In this document: positions 9,314-16,671 of the stretch, piece by piece
Position numbering within the stretch: the first letter of the stretch is position 1
How the letters are laid out: the number at the start of each line of letters is the position of its first letter
Source of the DNA: Alitiscatomonas aceti
GTDB lineage: Bacteria; Bacillota; Clostridia; Lachnospirales; Lachnospiraceae
DNA: 64,000 bases
Assembly: GCF_025567195.1 (NCBI RefSeq)
Contig: NZ_JAOQJF010000009.1
Coordinates: forward strand, 62,001 to 126,000
Direction of reading: 5' to 3'
Translations under genes and position numbers: made by a program
The notes under the pieces: generated by a model
The model's database searches: none
What the model was told of the DNA's origin: nothing
The model's input: only the letters and a program-made list of their open reading frames with translations

Positions 9314-9339
9314 GGACCGGCCGGAAGGCCGGTCCTTTT
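9314..9339 (+). terminator. Intrinsic terminator of the MacAB-like operon
   Basis: GGACCGGCC (9314-9322), GGAA loop, GGCCGGTCC (9327-9335), followed by TTTT. Classic rho-independent form. Confidence 0.85.
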
Positions 9340-9423
9340 GCGGACAGGGGGAAGTGTACCCGCCTTATGGGGCGCACCTTAGCTTCACAGTGCACTAGTC
9401 AACGAAAAGTAGATTGTGGCGTA

Positions 9424-9534
9424 TTACTGCGCAGAAGAACGAGAAATGTGATATTCCTTTTCTGCGTCATGAACGGTTATTTCACCTTCTACAATTCTTC
9501 TCCCAATGAGTATGCGTTCTTCTTTGGTAAGCAT
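9424..9534 (-). pseudogene. Transposase N-terminal fragment (HTH stub)
   Basis: A 36-residue reading frame, too short for most gene callers: MLTKEERILIGRRIVEGEIT, then HDAEKEYHISRSSAQ and a stop. This matches the helix-turn-helix opening of clostridial orfA-type transposases (pattern TKEERIxIGRxI). A good AGGAGG site lies seven bases upstream of the ATG and an AT-rich promoter-like stretch precedes it. Nothing continuing the transposase follows, so it is a truncated remnant; a free-standing small DNA-binding protein cannot be excluded. Confidence 0.55.
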
Positions 9535-9658
9535 ATGTGATACCTCCTGTATAATATAAGAATCTATAGAATAAAAGACTATTTCTATTGTCTACTATTT
9601 TTGGGGTGGTGTCTACTTTTATCTTACCACTTCATACCACTTCACACAGGCCCTGTTG

Positions 9659-9830
9659 TTGGGCATAGAATAGACTTTTTTTCTGCTATGCCCAAAATTC
9701 CTGCAGTTTTTGGGCATATACAGGGAAAAAAGAGATATATGTCCAATCCCGCAGGAAGATCCGGTGAAAATCCAGGATTTCCGCACGATTTTTGGGCACC
9801 ATGGAAAAAAGGAGGGATTTTTGCCCAAAA
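9659..9830. repeat. Cluster of alternating TTTTGGGCA inverted motifs
   Basis: In this gene-poor stretch (9291-10068) the nonamer TTTTGGGCA or its complement TGCCCAAAA recurs: TTGGGCATAG (9659-9668) with CTATGCCCAA (9686-9695); TGCCCAAAA (9689-9697) with TTTTGGGCA (9708-9716); and TTTTGGGCA (9790-9798) with TGCCCAAAA (9822-9830). Each neighbouring pair can form a hairpin. Reading frames on both strands cross it but lack convincing start sites, so I treat it as non-coding structure. Confidence 0.5.
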
Positions 9831-10019
9831 TTTTTGACGATACGGGAGGGGGGAATATGAAGCTAGGAGAGCATATAGTTGGTAGGCCGGGGAATGGGAG
9901 AGGAAAATTAGAGAGGGCAGAAAGATGTGGAGGGGCAGATCTGCGGCATAATTCCCTTTCGCCGCATGGCGATCCCCGCAGAGCGTTTTTTATGTCATAG
10001 GGCGCACTTCTCGATGATA

Positions 10020-10048
10020 TAAAAAACGCCCGGGACAAAGCCCGGGCG
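10020..10048 (-). terminator. Terminator of the first cell-wall-binding protein gene
   Basis: On the minus strand CGCCCGGG, six-base loop, CCCGGGCG (10027-10048), then a T6 run. A second arm (GCGTTTTTTATGTCAT near 9984-10000) is complementary to the T-run side, so a larger alternative inverted repeat spans 9982-10030. Confidence 0.85.
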
Positions 10049-10068
10049 GATGAAACAAGATCTGTTTT

Positions 10069-12384
10069 TTACTGGATCCACGCACCGCTTCCGTCTACGG
10101 TGTAGCCGTCGGGAGTGGTGGTATTGGATAACATGGTGCCGCAAAAGCCGTCGCTCTTCTCATTGAAGTAATACCAGCGTCCGTCGATCTGCTGCCATCC
10201 GGTGACCATGGCGCCCTCTGTTCCGGCTCCGGCAGGAGTCAGATAGTACCAGTTGTTTAAGTTGTCCTTAAACCATCCGGTGGCCATATCGCCGTTGCTG
10301 CCGAAGTAGTACCAGTTGTTGTTGATATAGAGCCAGCAGCTCTGGGCCAGGATCCCGTTCTTAAAGGTAAAGCGCCAGATATTTCCATCCTTGGACCACT
10401 TTCCGCCCTCTGGGGACTGGTTCATCAGATCCACGCGGACGCTTCTGCTGGAGCCGCCGCCGGAGCTGCCGGAGGAACCGGAGCCGCTGTTTTCCCTGCG
10501 GAGCTTTACGGTGAACCTTCCAGGATCATTGGTGTAGACCACGATGCAGCCGGTCTCTTCGTCATACCAGAGGGTATCGCTTTCGTTCGCCACATCCTCG
10601 AAGCCGTCGGGCATGGAGATGTAGAATTTCAGCGGAGTCCGCAGGGAAGTGACCTTTGTTTCAGTTCCCTCTGCGGATCGGGCGCTTCCCTCTGTGGTCT
10701 TATAAAGTTCCAGGTCGAAGGAATACGTCCGGCTGGCGTTGCTGGGCGTGGAGATATTGGAAAGCTCTGCCCGGAGGCCCGTGATGGAGCCATGGTCCGG
10801 GGCGAAGGCCAGGGGATAGTAGTCCATTCCCTCCAGCGGCTCTGCACACTGGACATCCATGGCTGCACCCACGCCCAGGGAGTCAAACAGGAAGGAGAGC
10901 TTTTTCACAGTGGGCTCTGCGGACTTTCCGGCCATGGCCTTCTGGACGTCGTTCTTATCCAGAGCCTCTGCCAGCTTCCAGAGGGCGCTTTCTGCGGCGT
11001 CCCGCTCCTCCTGGGGAAGACCAGCCAGGTCATTGGGAAGGGCATCGGCCAGAGCCTGGAACTCCTTTGCGTTGGACGGGGTGGCGATGGAATCTGGAAA
11101 CTCCGGATCAGTACCTGGCTTATCCTCTTCGGTTCTTTCCTCAGCCAGCACAAAGGTACTGAAGTGGGTCACTGTGAAGGAAGCCGTGCGGGCCTCCCGG
11201 TCGATCTCCAGCGGCCAGATATCTTCATACGTTCCGTCATTGGAATAGTGGAGCACATGGAAGAATTCTGGATTGACATTTTCCGGGATCGGAACGGTGA
11301 TGCGTACCGGAACCTTAAGCTCCGGAACGGCTCCGCTGAGGCTGAAATCCACCTGGATGGTGTTTTTATATCTCATGGCATCCACAACTGCGTCCTTATG
11401 AGGCTTTCCGATATTGAAGGAAACGGTGGAACCGGCTGCCGCAGCGTTTAAGGCAGCGCCGATCACCTTTACCTGGCTGTGGTCGATGCTCACCTCATTG
11501 GAGGTGACATTCTGTTCCAGGGTCACATTCTGATCCTTTATGTACTGCTGCTCCAGGGCTTCAACCTTGGCCAGAACGTCCGGATCCGACTGCATGGCCA
11601 CCTGGACGTCCTTGATATTTTCTTTTAAAGCATCCGGTGCCTGGTCCATGGGAATATCGCCGGAAGTGATCTTATCAAGAGTACCCGATACCTTGTCGGA
11701 AGCGCCGCCTGGCTTGTAGGGATCATCTGCGTAAACGGTTTCACTATGGAAGATCTTGGACGGCGTATTGCTGACGGCGCGGACGGAGAAGGAGTATTCC
11801 TTTGCGCCTTCCTTTGTCATGTTGTCAGCCAGATCCTGGCTGGTGTTCTGTACATTGGAGTATCCACTCCAGGATTGACCATCAGCCAGAAGATATACTT
11901 CATAGCCTTTGAAATAGGATGCATATTCTGCCGGAATTTCCGGAGTATCCCAACAGGCTGTGGTGCCATCCCAACGAAGATTGACTGGACTCCCTAATGA
12001 TACGGAAGACTTTTCAAATGTCCAGGGAGCGGAAAGCTCGGACCAGTCGCTGTTTAGGGTATCGTTACCATCTCCAAGCGCCATAACTCTAAAGGTATAA
12101 GTTCCAGAGTCCTTCAATTTGTTGACAAATCCGCTGGATTTCAGCCATTCGCGGGAGCCTGTGGAGGAAAATGTGTGGTGGGAATTGTATGTGCGTTCCC
12201 CATCCCGGAACGCCTCCACCTGGTATTCATTGCTGGCATTCTCCACCCGCTTCCACTCAGGAAGAGCCTCTCGTTTGGAACTCCACCGTACGACCGGTGT
12301 GTCCAGTTTCACTGCCGCCAGCGATGAAAACGCCATACTCATCGCCAGCACTGCCGCCAGTGGGGCGGCAAATCGCTTTTTCAT
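10069..12384 (-). CDS. Secreted cell-wall-binding protein with C-terminal choline-binding-like repeats
   Basis: 771 residues from the ATG at 12384 (AGGAGG seven bases upstream). Signal peptide MKKRFAAPLAAVLAMSMAFSSLAA; about residues 25-240 look like fibronectin-type beta modules (ERTYNSHHTF, GTYTFRVMALGD); the middle contains the VTHFSTFVLAEE pattern common in clostridial surface proteins; then a Gly/Ser linker (SGSSGSSGGGSS). The last 100 residues are aromatic repeats (NWYYFGSNGDMATGW, NWYYLTP, RWYYFNEK) of the type that bind choline or other wall polymers. The C-terminal tail TTPDGYTVDGSGAWIQ is nearly identical to that of the protein at 44962-46941. No enzymatic motif was recognised; a role in adhesion or wall organisation is inference. 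Consensus promoter at 12439-12467 with a C9 tract between promoter and start. Confidence 0.82.
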   Translation of the reverse strand: MKKRFAAPLAAVLAMSMAFSSLAAVKLDTPVVRWSSKREALPEWKRVENASNEYQVEAFRDGERTYNSHHTFSSTGSREWLKSSGFVNKLKDSGTYTFRVMALGDGNDTLNSDWSELSAPWTFEKSSVSLGSPVNLRWDGTTACWDTPEIPAEYASYFKGYEVYLLADGQSWSGYSNVQNTSQDLADNMTKEGAKEYSFSVRAVSNTPSKIFHSETVYADDPYKPGGASDKVSGTLDKITSGDIPMDQAPDALKENIKDVQVAMQSDPDVLAKVEALEQQYIKDQNVTLEQNVTSNEVSIDHSQVKVIGAALNAAAAGSTVSFNIGKPHKDAVVDAMRYKNTIQVDFSLSGAVPELKVPVRITVPIPENVNPEFFHVLHYSNDGTYEDIWPLEIDREARTASFTVTHFSTFVLAEERTEEDKPGTDPEFPDSIATPSNAKEFQALADALPNDLAGLPQEERDAAESALWKLAEALDKNDVQKAMAGKSAEPTVKKLSFLFDSLGVGAAMDVQCAEPLEGMDYYPLAFAPDHGSITGLRAELSNISTPSNASRTYSFDLELYKTTEGSARSAEGTETKVTSLRTPLKFYISMPDGFEDVANESDTLWYDEETGCIVVYTNDPGRFTVKLRRENSGSGSSGSSGGGSSRSVRVDLMNQSPEGGKWSKDGNIWRFTFKNGILAQSCWLYINNNWYYFGSNGDMATGWFKDNLNNWYYLTPAGAGTEGAMVTGWQQIDGRWYYFNEKSDGFCGTMLSNTTTPDGYTVDGSGAWIQ

Positions 12385-12412
12385 ACGTTTGTACCTCCTT
12401 ATAAATATTCCT

Positions 12413-12421
12413 GGGGGGGGG
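12413..12421 (-). repeat. C9 homopolymer in the 5' leader of the wall-binding protein gene
   Basis: Nine consecutive G on the plus strand (C9 on the coding strand) between the promoter and ribosome site. An in-frame upstream ATG at 12432, close to the predicted +1, reads through the tract into the annotated start, so tract length would alter that extended frame. Confidence 0.7.
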
Positions 12422-12438
12422 TATCCTCCCATGGAAAA

Positions 12439-12467
12439 ATTATATAGTTTTTCATGAGGAAAGTCAA
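12439..12467 (-). promoter_or_regulatory. Promoter of the first wall-binding protein gene
   Basis: Minus strand TTGACT (12462-12467), 17-base spacer, TATAAT (12439-12444). Predicted transcription start is near 12432, at or next to an ATG. Confidence 0.75.
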
Positions 12468-12499
12468 TAAAACAGGGATAGAAATGGGGGATCCTGTAT

Positions 12500-12618
12500 G
12501 GTATAATGTCTGCAAAGCAGACATTATACCATCGCGCATCTGGTTTCTGCGTTCACCGCAGAAATCCAGGCGCTCAATTCTCCCAGAGGGGCAGCATGTC
12601 CGGAGGACATGGTATAAT
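12500..12618. repeat. Palindromic dispersed repeat, copy A
   Basis: Three hairpins in about 119 bases: GGTATAATGTCTGC/AAA/GCAGACATTATACC (12500-12530); CTGGTTTCTGCG/ttcac/CGCAGAAATCCAG (about 12540-12568); CATGTCC/gga/GGACATG (12595-12611). Most of it matches copy B at 23143-23278 in the opposite orientation. Copy A stops after TATAAT at 12618, where copy B continues into a further GTCTG stem, so copy A looks truncated on the side facing the IS110 element. Confidence 0.8.
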
Positions 12619-12776
12619 CAGGATACAGACCATATCCACGAGAGTCCAGCTAAGAAATGTCAAGAGGTGATATAAAAAAGTTAAATTTTTTACAGCAGCG
12701 AAAAAAGGGTAACCTTAACAGACCATTCCGATATATTGGATTGGTCGCGAACGAAATATTGAGAGTACCGTGTTGA

Positions 12777-14009
12777 TTATGCGGCTTTCCGTATCTTGTC
12801 TGGATACTCCGCAGCGAATCGCTGGCAGTGCTCTTCCGGAGTGATGATCTCGAAAGGTTTGTTATCTCGAAGCATGGCAAAGATGATGTTGCAGATCTTA
12901 TGCATGACAGCGCCCATTGCTACTGGTTTTTTCTTGCCAGAACACTTTCTTGTGTAGTAGTCGTAAATGACAGGATTCACAGGTGTGCCGCTTCCTTTAT
13001 CAACCTTTACGTTATTGAGTGCGACCATGTGAAGAACCCGTCTGGCAAGGCTGGAACCGCGTTTGGACATATGGACTTTATCGCCATTGAGTTTTCCAGA
13101 CTGTTTGACGGCAGGGTCAAGCCCAAAGTAAGCGTAAAGTTTTTTCGGGGAAGGAAAAAGTTTAAAATCCCCCATCTCCGCGATCAGGACGACTGCGCTT
13201 AAGAAACCGATTCCGCGCAGGGACTGCAGAAGGCAGATCTGGTCGTAGATCAAAGTATCCTGCAGCCGTTCCACCGTCTCATGGAGCGCCTTCAGGAGTG
13301 CGTCCAGATGCTTCTGGTATTCCTGATAAGTATCAATATAAAGGCGGATGCGGACAGCATTGCTGGGAAGTGCCCTGCCGAAAACAGAAGCATCTTGTGC
13401 GGCAGCGATGACGGCGTCATACTTACGCAGTGCATAAGCTTCGCCAAAACGTGCCGTGCTACGGATGGTCTCCACGATATCGTCTTTAGAAGCCTCAAGC
13501 ATGTCCCCGGCAAGAGGATAAGAGCTTAGCAGCTTTAAGGAAGACTGTGTGGTGACCTTGCTGAAGACTTTCGCATAAGCGGGGAAAGACATTTTCAGTT
13601 CCGCAGTGAGTTTGAGAGCGACAGCAGACTGGAGATCCTTGAAATAATAGTAATCACGGACCAGGTTTCTCAGATCAACGATGGAATCCTCTGGGATGAT
13701 GGAAGTCTTAAGAGAAACGTTGAGACCAACAAGGGCAGCCTTTTTCGAGTCGAATTTATCATTATGCAGTTTCCTTATGTTGATATTTGTGCTATTCTTA
13801 GTGATGATAGGATTAATGACGGAGCAGTCAAACCCCTTATCACGAAGGAAGCACAGGAGCGGGATATGGTAGATCCCGGTAGACTCAAGGAAGCAGCGGC
13901 TTTTGAGAGAATACGTCTCTTGCGCTTCCTTTATTTTTGTGACAGCGAGGCCGACAGAGAGGTAAGAAGAACTGCCGTCAATCCATGTAAGTAATCTTTT
14001 GTAATGCAT
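12777..14009 (-). mobile_element. IS110-family transposase gene
   Basis: 410 residues from the ATG at 14009. IS110 transposases are DEDD/RuvC-like enzymes with a C-terminal Ser-containing Transposase_20 domain. Seen: FLESTGIYH (Glu of DEDD), KFDSKKAALVGL (late Asp), and C-terminal LRGIGFLSAVVLIAEMGDF followed by QSGKLNGDKVHMSKRGSSLARR (Ser region). The start region WIDGSSSYLSVGLAV has the first Asp, but runs directly into KIKEAQETYSLKSR, shorter than I expect for this group; a small in-frame deletion of about 25 residues is possible. Element ends could not be fixed; they probably lie between about 12620 and 12777 and between about 14190 and 14370. Confidence 0.85.
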
Positions 14010-14215
14010 AGTAAAATATCCTTTCCGGCAGGCATCCATTTCCAAAAGGTGGATACACAACCTAGCGGCTTATACAGGTATAGCCTGAGGCTTCCCAACC
14101 AGCCAAACCATAAATCACCACCGAATGGACAGACAGACTTTCTAAGAGGTTTTCCCGGCGGAAAGCCGGGTCCCAAGGAGGAAACGTCAATTGCCCTGCC
14201 TCAGTGATTATACCT
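14010..14215 (-). ncRNA. Candidate bridge RNA region in the IS110 leader
   Basis: About 200 bases of non-coding sequence upstream of the transposase start. It contains several local stems: GGC(T)TATA/cagg/TATAGCC (14067-14085) and CCCGGC/ggaaa/GCCGGG (about 14154-14170), plus AGGT/ACCT pairs. In the IS110 group the 5' leader is known to encode the bridge (seek) RNA that pairs with donor and target DNA. Placement here rests on position, length and hairpins only; no loop was matched to a target. Confidence 0.45.
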
Positions 14216-14374
14216 CAAGATCTGGCCTGGTGCATTATGGAAGTCTCAGACACGGTAAGGAACAATAACTTCTGATGGAGAGGAGAATCCCTCCTTCAGT
14301 TATTCATTTAGACTTTGTAACTATTAATCTGTAGTCATCATTGACTACACCATTATTATACTAGGAGGAATACA

Positions 14375-14575
14375 ATGAAGGTGATCGGTGCTTTATTCCG
14401 TCTTTCAAAATTTTTCTGGGCTCCGCTACTATGGGCGGCGGTGATCAGTGTCTTCCTGTTCTGTGCGGGACGGCAGAGGCTGATCTTCTGGGCGCTGTAT
14501 CTGGGGCTTATTCTGACGGCAGTTCTTGGGATCGTGTATTTAGTAGGGGAGTTTACCCGGAATCAGGATCAATGA
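14375..14575 (+). CDS. Small two-helix membrane protein
   Basis: 66 residues with two hydrophobic helices (FFWAPLLWAAVISVFLFCAG and LIFWALYLGLILTAVLGIVYLVG) and a short polar C-terminus. A strong TAGGAGGA site lies six bases before the ATG. No family was recognised. It stands alone between the IS110 leader and a PTS gene on the opposite strand. The hairpin at 14592-14620 follows directly. The 14215-14374 stretch before it holds only AT-rich promoter-like sequence. Confidence 0.7.
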   Translation: MKVIGALFRLSKFFWAPLLWAAVISVFLFCAGRQRLIFWALYLGLILTAVLGIVYLVGEFTRNQDQ

Positions 14576-14591
14576 TGGAAAATGATAAAAA

Positions 14592-14620
14592 GGCCGCCCG
14601 GGCATGATGCCTGGACGGCC
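14592..14620. terminator. Hairpin between convergent small membrane protein and PTS gene
   Basis: GGCCG...CGGCC outer stem with inner GGCAT/ATGCC pairing. On the minus strand it is followed by a T5 run, so it acts best as terminator of the PTS gene; it may also serve the plus-strand gene. Confidence 0.7.
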
Positions 14621-14641
14621 GAAGTATTTTATGGAGGCTGT

Positions 14642-15682
14642 TTACAGATCCAGCTTCAGATCTCCCTCACGGATCCATCCGGCCTTCCTGGAGAGCTCTC
14701 CGAAGATCCAGGTGAGGACGGCGGGAAGGATGAAACAGATCATGAGGATCCCGGCCCACATCCTGGGGCCTCCGCCGGACATGGCGGTATAGATGCCGAT
14801 GGGGCCCACAAGACCGCAGGTCCCCATGCCCGCGCCTGCCGGGATGTTTTCCAGCTGAAAGACCATGGTGGCCAGGGGGCCGGTGACCATGGACGCCAGG
14901 GTGGGAGCGATCCAGATCCTGGGGTTTTTCACGATGTTTCCCATCTGGAGCATGGAGGTCCCCAGGCCCTGGGCCAAAAGGCCGCCCCAGCCGTTTTCCT
15001 TAAAGCTCATGACGGCAAAGCCCACCATCTGGGCGCAGCAGCCGGCTGTGGCCGCTCCTCCGGCCAGGCCGTCCAGGGACAGCATGATACAGATGGCCGC
15101 GCTGCTGATGGGAAGGGTCAGGGCAATGCCGATGAGAGCCGATACCAGGATCCCCATGAAAAAGGGCTGCATTTCTGTGGCAGTCTTGACCATTTCTCCG
15201 AACAGGGTCATGAACCGGGATACGCCGGGGCCTACGAACTGGGCCATAAAGACGCCGGAAATGATGGTAACGCCGGGAGTGACCAGGATGTCCACACGGG
15301 TCTCCCTGGACACCAGCTTTCCCAGCTCCGCAGCCACAATGGTGGCCACCAGAGCGCCAACGGGCCCGCCCAGCTCATTGCCTGCGATCCCCACGGTGGC
15401 AGCGGAAAAAAGAACCAGCTGCGGCGCTTTTAAGGCATAGGCAATGGATACGCCCAAGGCGGCTCCGGTGGCCCCTTTGGCGTAGGAGGCGATGGTATTG
15501 AAAACCTCCACGCCCGTTTTTTCCCCGATGGTGGAAAAGATGGTCCCGATCAGGAGGGAGGCGAAAAGGCCGAAGGCCATGGCCCCCAGGGCGTCGATGA
15601 AGTACGTCTGTACGGTGAAATTGATCTGCTTTCTCTTTAGGAATTCCTTCCAGGATCCCCGGTGCTTTGGTGCTGTTTCCAT
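14642..15682 (-). CDS. PTS sugar transporter subunit IIC (PTS_EIIC_2 type)
   Basis: 346 residues, about nine hydrophobic segments. The pattern matches the compact EIIC-only family: FTVQTYFIDALGAMAFGLFASLLIGTI at the start (in pieces), NELGGPVGALVATIVAAELGKLVSRET, VTIISGVFMAQFVGP, and a Gly-rich AGMGTCGLVGPIGIYT near the C-terminus. Such proteins occur without linked EIIA/EIIB; none is encoded here either, so the sugar and even phosphotransfer dependence are open. AAAGGAG lies before the ATG. Terminator at 14592-14620. A CGTTAA/TTAACG dyad lies upstream at 15781-15796. Confidence 0.85.
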   Translation of the reverse strand: METAPKHRGSWKEFLKRKQINFTVQTYFIDALGAMAFGLFASLLIGTIFSTIGEKTGVEVFNTIASYAKGATGAALGVSIAYALKAPQLVLFSAATVGIAGNELGGPVGALVATIVAAELGKLVSRETRVDILVTPGVTIISGVFMAQFVGPGVSRFMTLFGEMVKTATEMQPFFMGILVSALIGIALTLPISSAAICIMLSLDGLAGGAATAGCCAQMVGFAVMSFKENGWGGLLAQGLGTSMLQMGNIVKNPRIWIAPTLASMVTGPLATMVFQLENIPAGAGMGTCGLVGPIGIYTAMSGGGPRMWAGILMICFILPAVLTWIFGELSRKAGWIREGDLKLDL

Positions 15683-15780
15683 GATTCAGTGACTCCTTTT
15701 ATCGTTTTCGCGGCCGTTCAGCCATGGGAAGATCCGGACAGGAAGACACATAGCGGAACGATTGCGGATCTCCAGAGATA

Positions 15781-15796
15781 CGTTAAGAAATTAACG
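15781..15796. promoter_or_regulatory. Dyad upstream of the PTS gene
   Basis: CGTTAA-GAAA-TTAACG, a perfect 6-4-6 inverted repeat about 100 bases upstream of the PTS start. Possible operator; no adjacent regulator. The rest of the 15683-15981 gap holds only the divergent promoter described next. Confidence 0.35.
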
Positions 15797-15915
15797 ATCC
15801 CATTGGTCAACGTATTCTGCCATAGAAACCAGAAAAAAGCAAGGAAATCGCAGAAGATTGATATGAATTTAACGAAATCTTCCGGACAGAGGGATCCTCC
15901 GGGAGCCAGGGACTG

Positions 15916-15957
15916 AGGCAAGATTTTCTTGCCTGGCTTTCCTTCTTATGATATACT
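15916..15957 (+). promoter_or_regulatory. Promoter of the HAD-znuACB operon with overlapping dyad
   Basis: TTGCCT (15929-15934), 17-base spacer, TATACT (15952-15957). The -35 is covered by a perfect inverted repeat AGGCAAGA-TTT-TCTTGCCT (15916-15934). A repressor bound there would block the operon. The dyad does not match the Fur/Zur or AdcR consensus I know. Confidence 0.6.
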
Positions 15958-15981
15958 AAGGCCCTGTAAGGAGATGAGCAC

Positions 15982-16671
15982 ATGAAAAAATGTACGGATT
16001 ACGGCGCTATGATCTTTGATCTGGACGGAACCCTGGTGAATTCCATCCATGCGCTGACCTACTGTACCAACAAGTCCCTGGAGCGGTTCGGGCTGGGGCC
16101 TCTGTCTGAGGAGCAGATGATGACCATTGTGGGAGACGGCTATAAAATGCAGATGAGGCGGTCGCTGGCGGCCTGTAAGGATGCAGATCCGGCCCATTAT
16201 GAAGCCATCCTCCCGGTTTATATGAAGATCTTCGGGGAAAACTGTAATTACCAGATGCATGCCTACGAGGGCATTAGGGAGCTCCTGGCCTTTGCCAGGG
16301 AAAAGGGGATGAAGCTGGCCGTGGTCTCCAACAAGCCCCACGCCCAGGCCGTGAAGACCGTGGAGTATGTGTTCGGAACGGACGCTTTTGACACGGTGGT
16401 CGGAGAGCGGGAAGGGATCCCGAAGAAGCCGGATCCCAGAGGTGCTCTGGAGGCGGCAAAGGAGATGGGCGTTGCTCCGGAAAACTGTCTGTATTTCGGA
16501 GATACCAACACCGATATGGAAACAGGAAGAAATGCCGGGATGGACACGGTGGGAGTCCTGTGGGGATTCCGGGGCCGGGAGGAGCTGGCGGCCTTTGCCC
16601 CGGCGTATCTGATCGAAAGCCCCTGGGACATGATCCGGATCCTTTCCGGGAAAGCTGAGGAGAATCATTGA
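15982..16671 (+). CDS. HAD-family phosphatase (phosphoglycolate phosphatase-like)
   Basis: 229 residues. HAD motifs: I DLDGT (nucleophile Asp in FDLDGTLVNS), II VVSNKP, III Lys in KKPDP, IV FGDTNTDM. An alpha-helical cap of about 70 residues follows motif I, the class I arrangement of Gph-type enzymes. GGAGATGAGCAC precedes the ATG. It is the first gene of the zinc-uptake operon: its TGA overlaps the TTG start of the znuA gene. Natural substrate is not evident; it may be a general phosphatase. Confidence 0.88.
   Translation: MKKCTDYGAMIFDLDGTLVNSIHALTYCTNKSLERFGLGPLSEEQMMTIVGDGYKMQMRRSLAACKDADPAHYEAILPVYMKIFGENCNYQMHAYEGIRELLAFAREKGMKLAVVSNKPHAQAVKTVEYVFGTDAFDTVVGEREGIPKKPDPRGALEAAKEMGVAPENCLYFGDTNTDMETGRNAGMDTVGVLWGFRGREELAAFAPAYLIESPWDMIRILSGKAEENH

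Noticed and set aside
8055..9395. 446-residue minus-strand reading frame
   Set aside because: Lies opposite the MacB-type permease, which has clear motifs; His/Gln/Asp-rich shadow translation.
9619..10038. 139-residue minus-strand frame over the TTTTGGGCA motifs
   Set aside because: No ribosome site, Cys/Pro/Ser-rich composition, and it runs through the terminator; repeats explain the open frame.
10792..11451. 219-residue plus-strand reading frame
   Set aside because: Antisense to the wall-binding protein; no ribosome site or recognisable domain.
12605..14214. GGTATAATCA/TGATTATACC as terminal inverted repeats of the IS110 element
   Set aside because: IS110 elements generally lack such inverted termini; the left half belongs to the palindromic repeat, so the match may be chance.
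15718..15921. 67-residue minus-strand frame
   Set aside because: Overlaps the promoter/operator region of the HAD operon and the PTS leader; no ribosome site.
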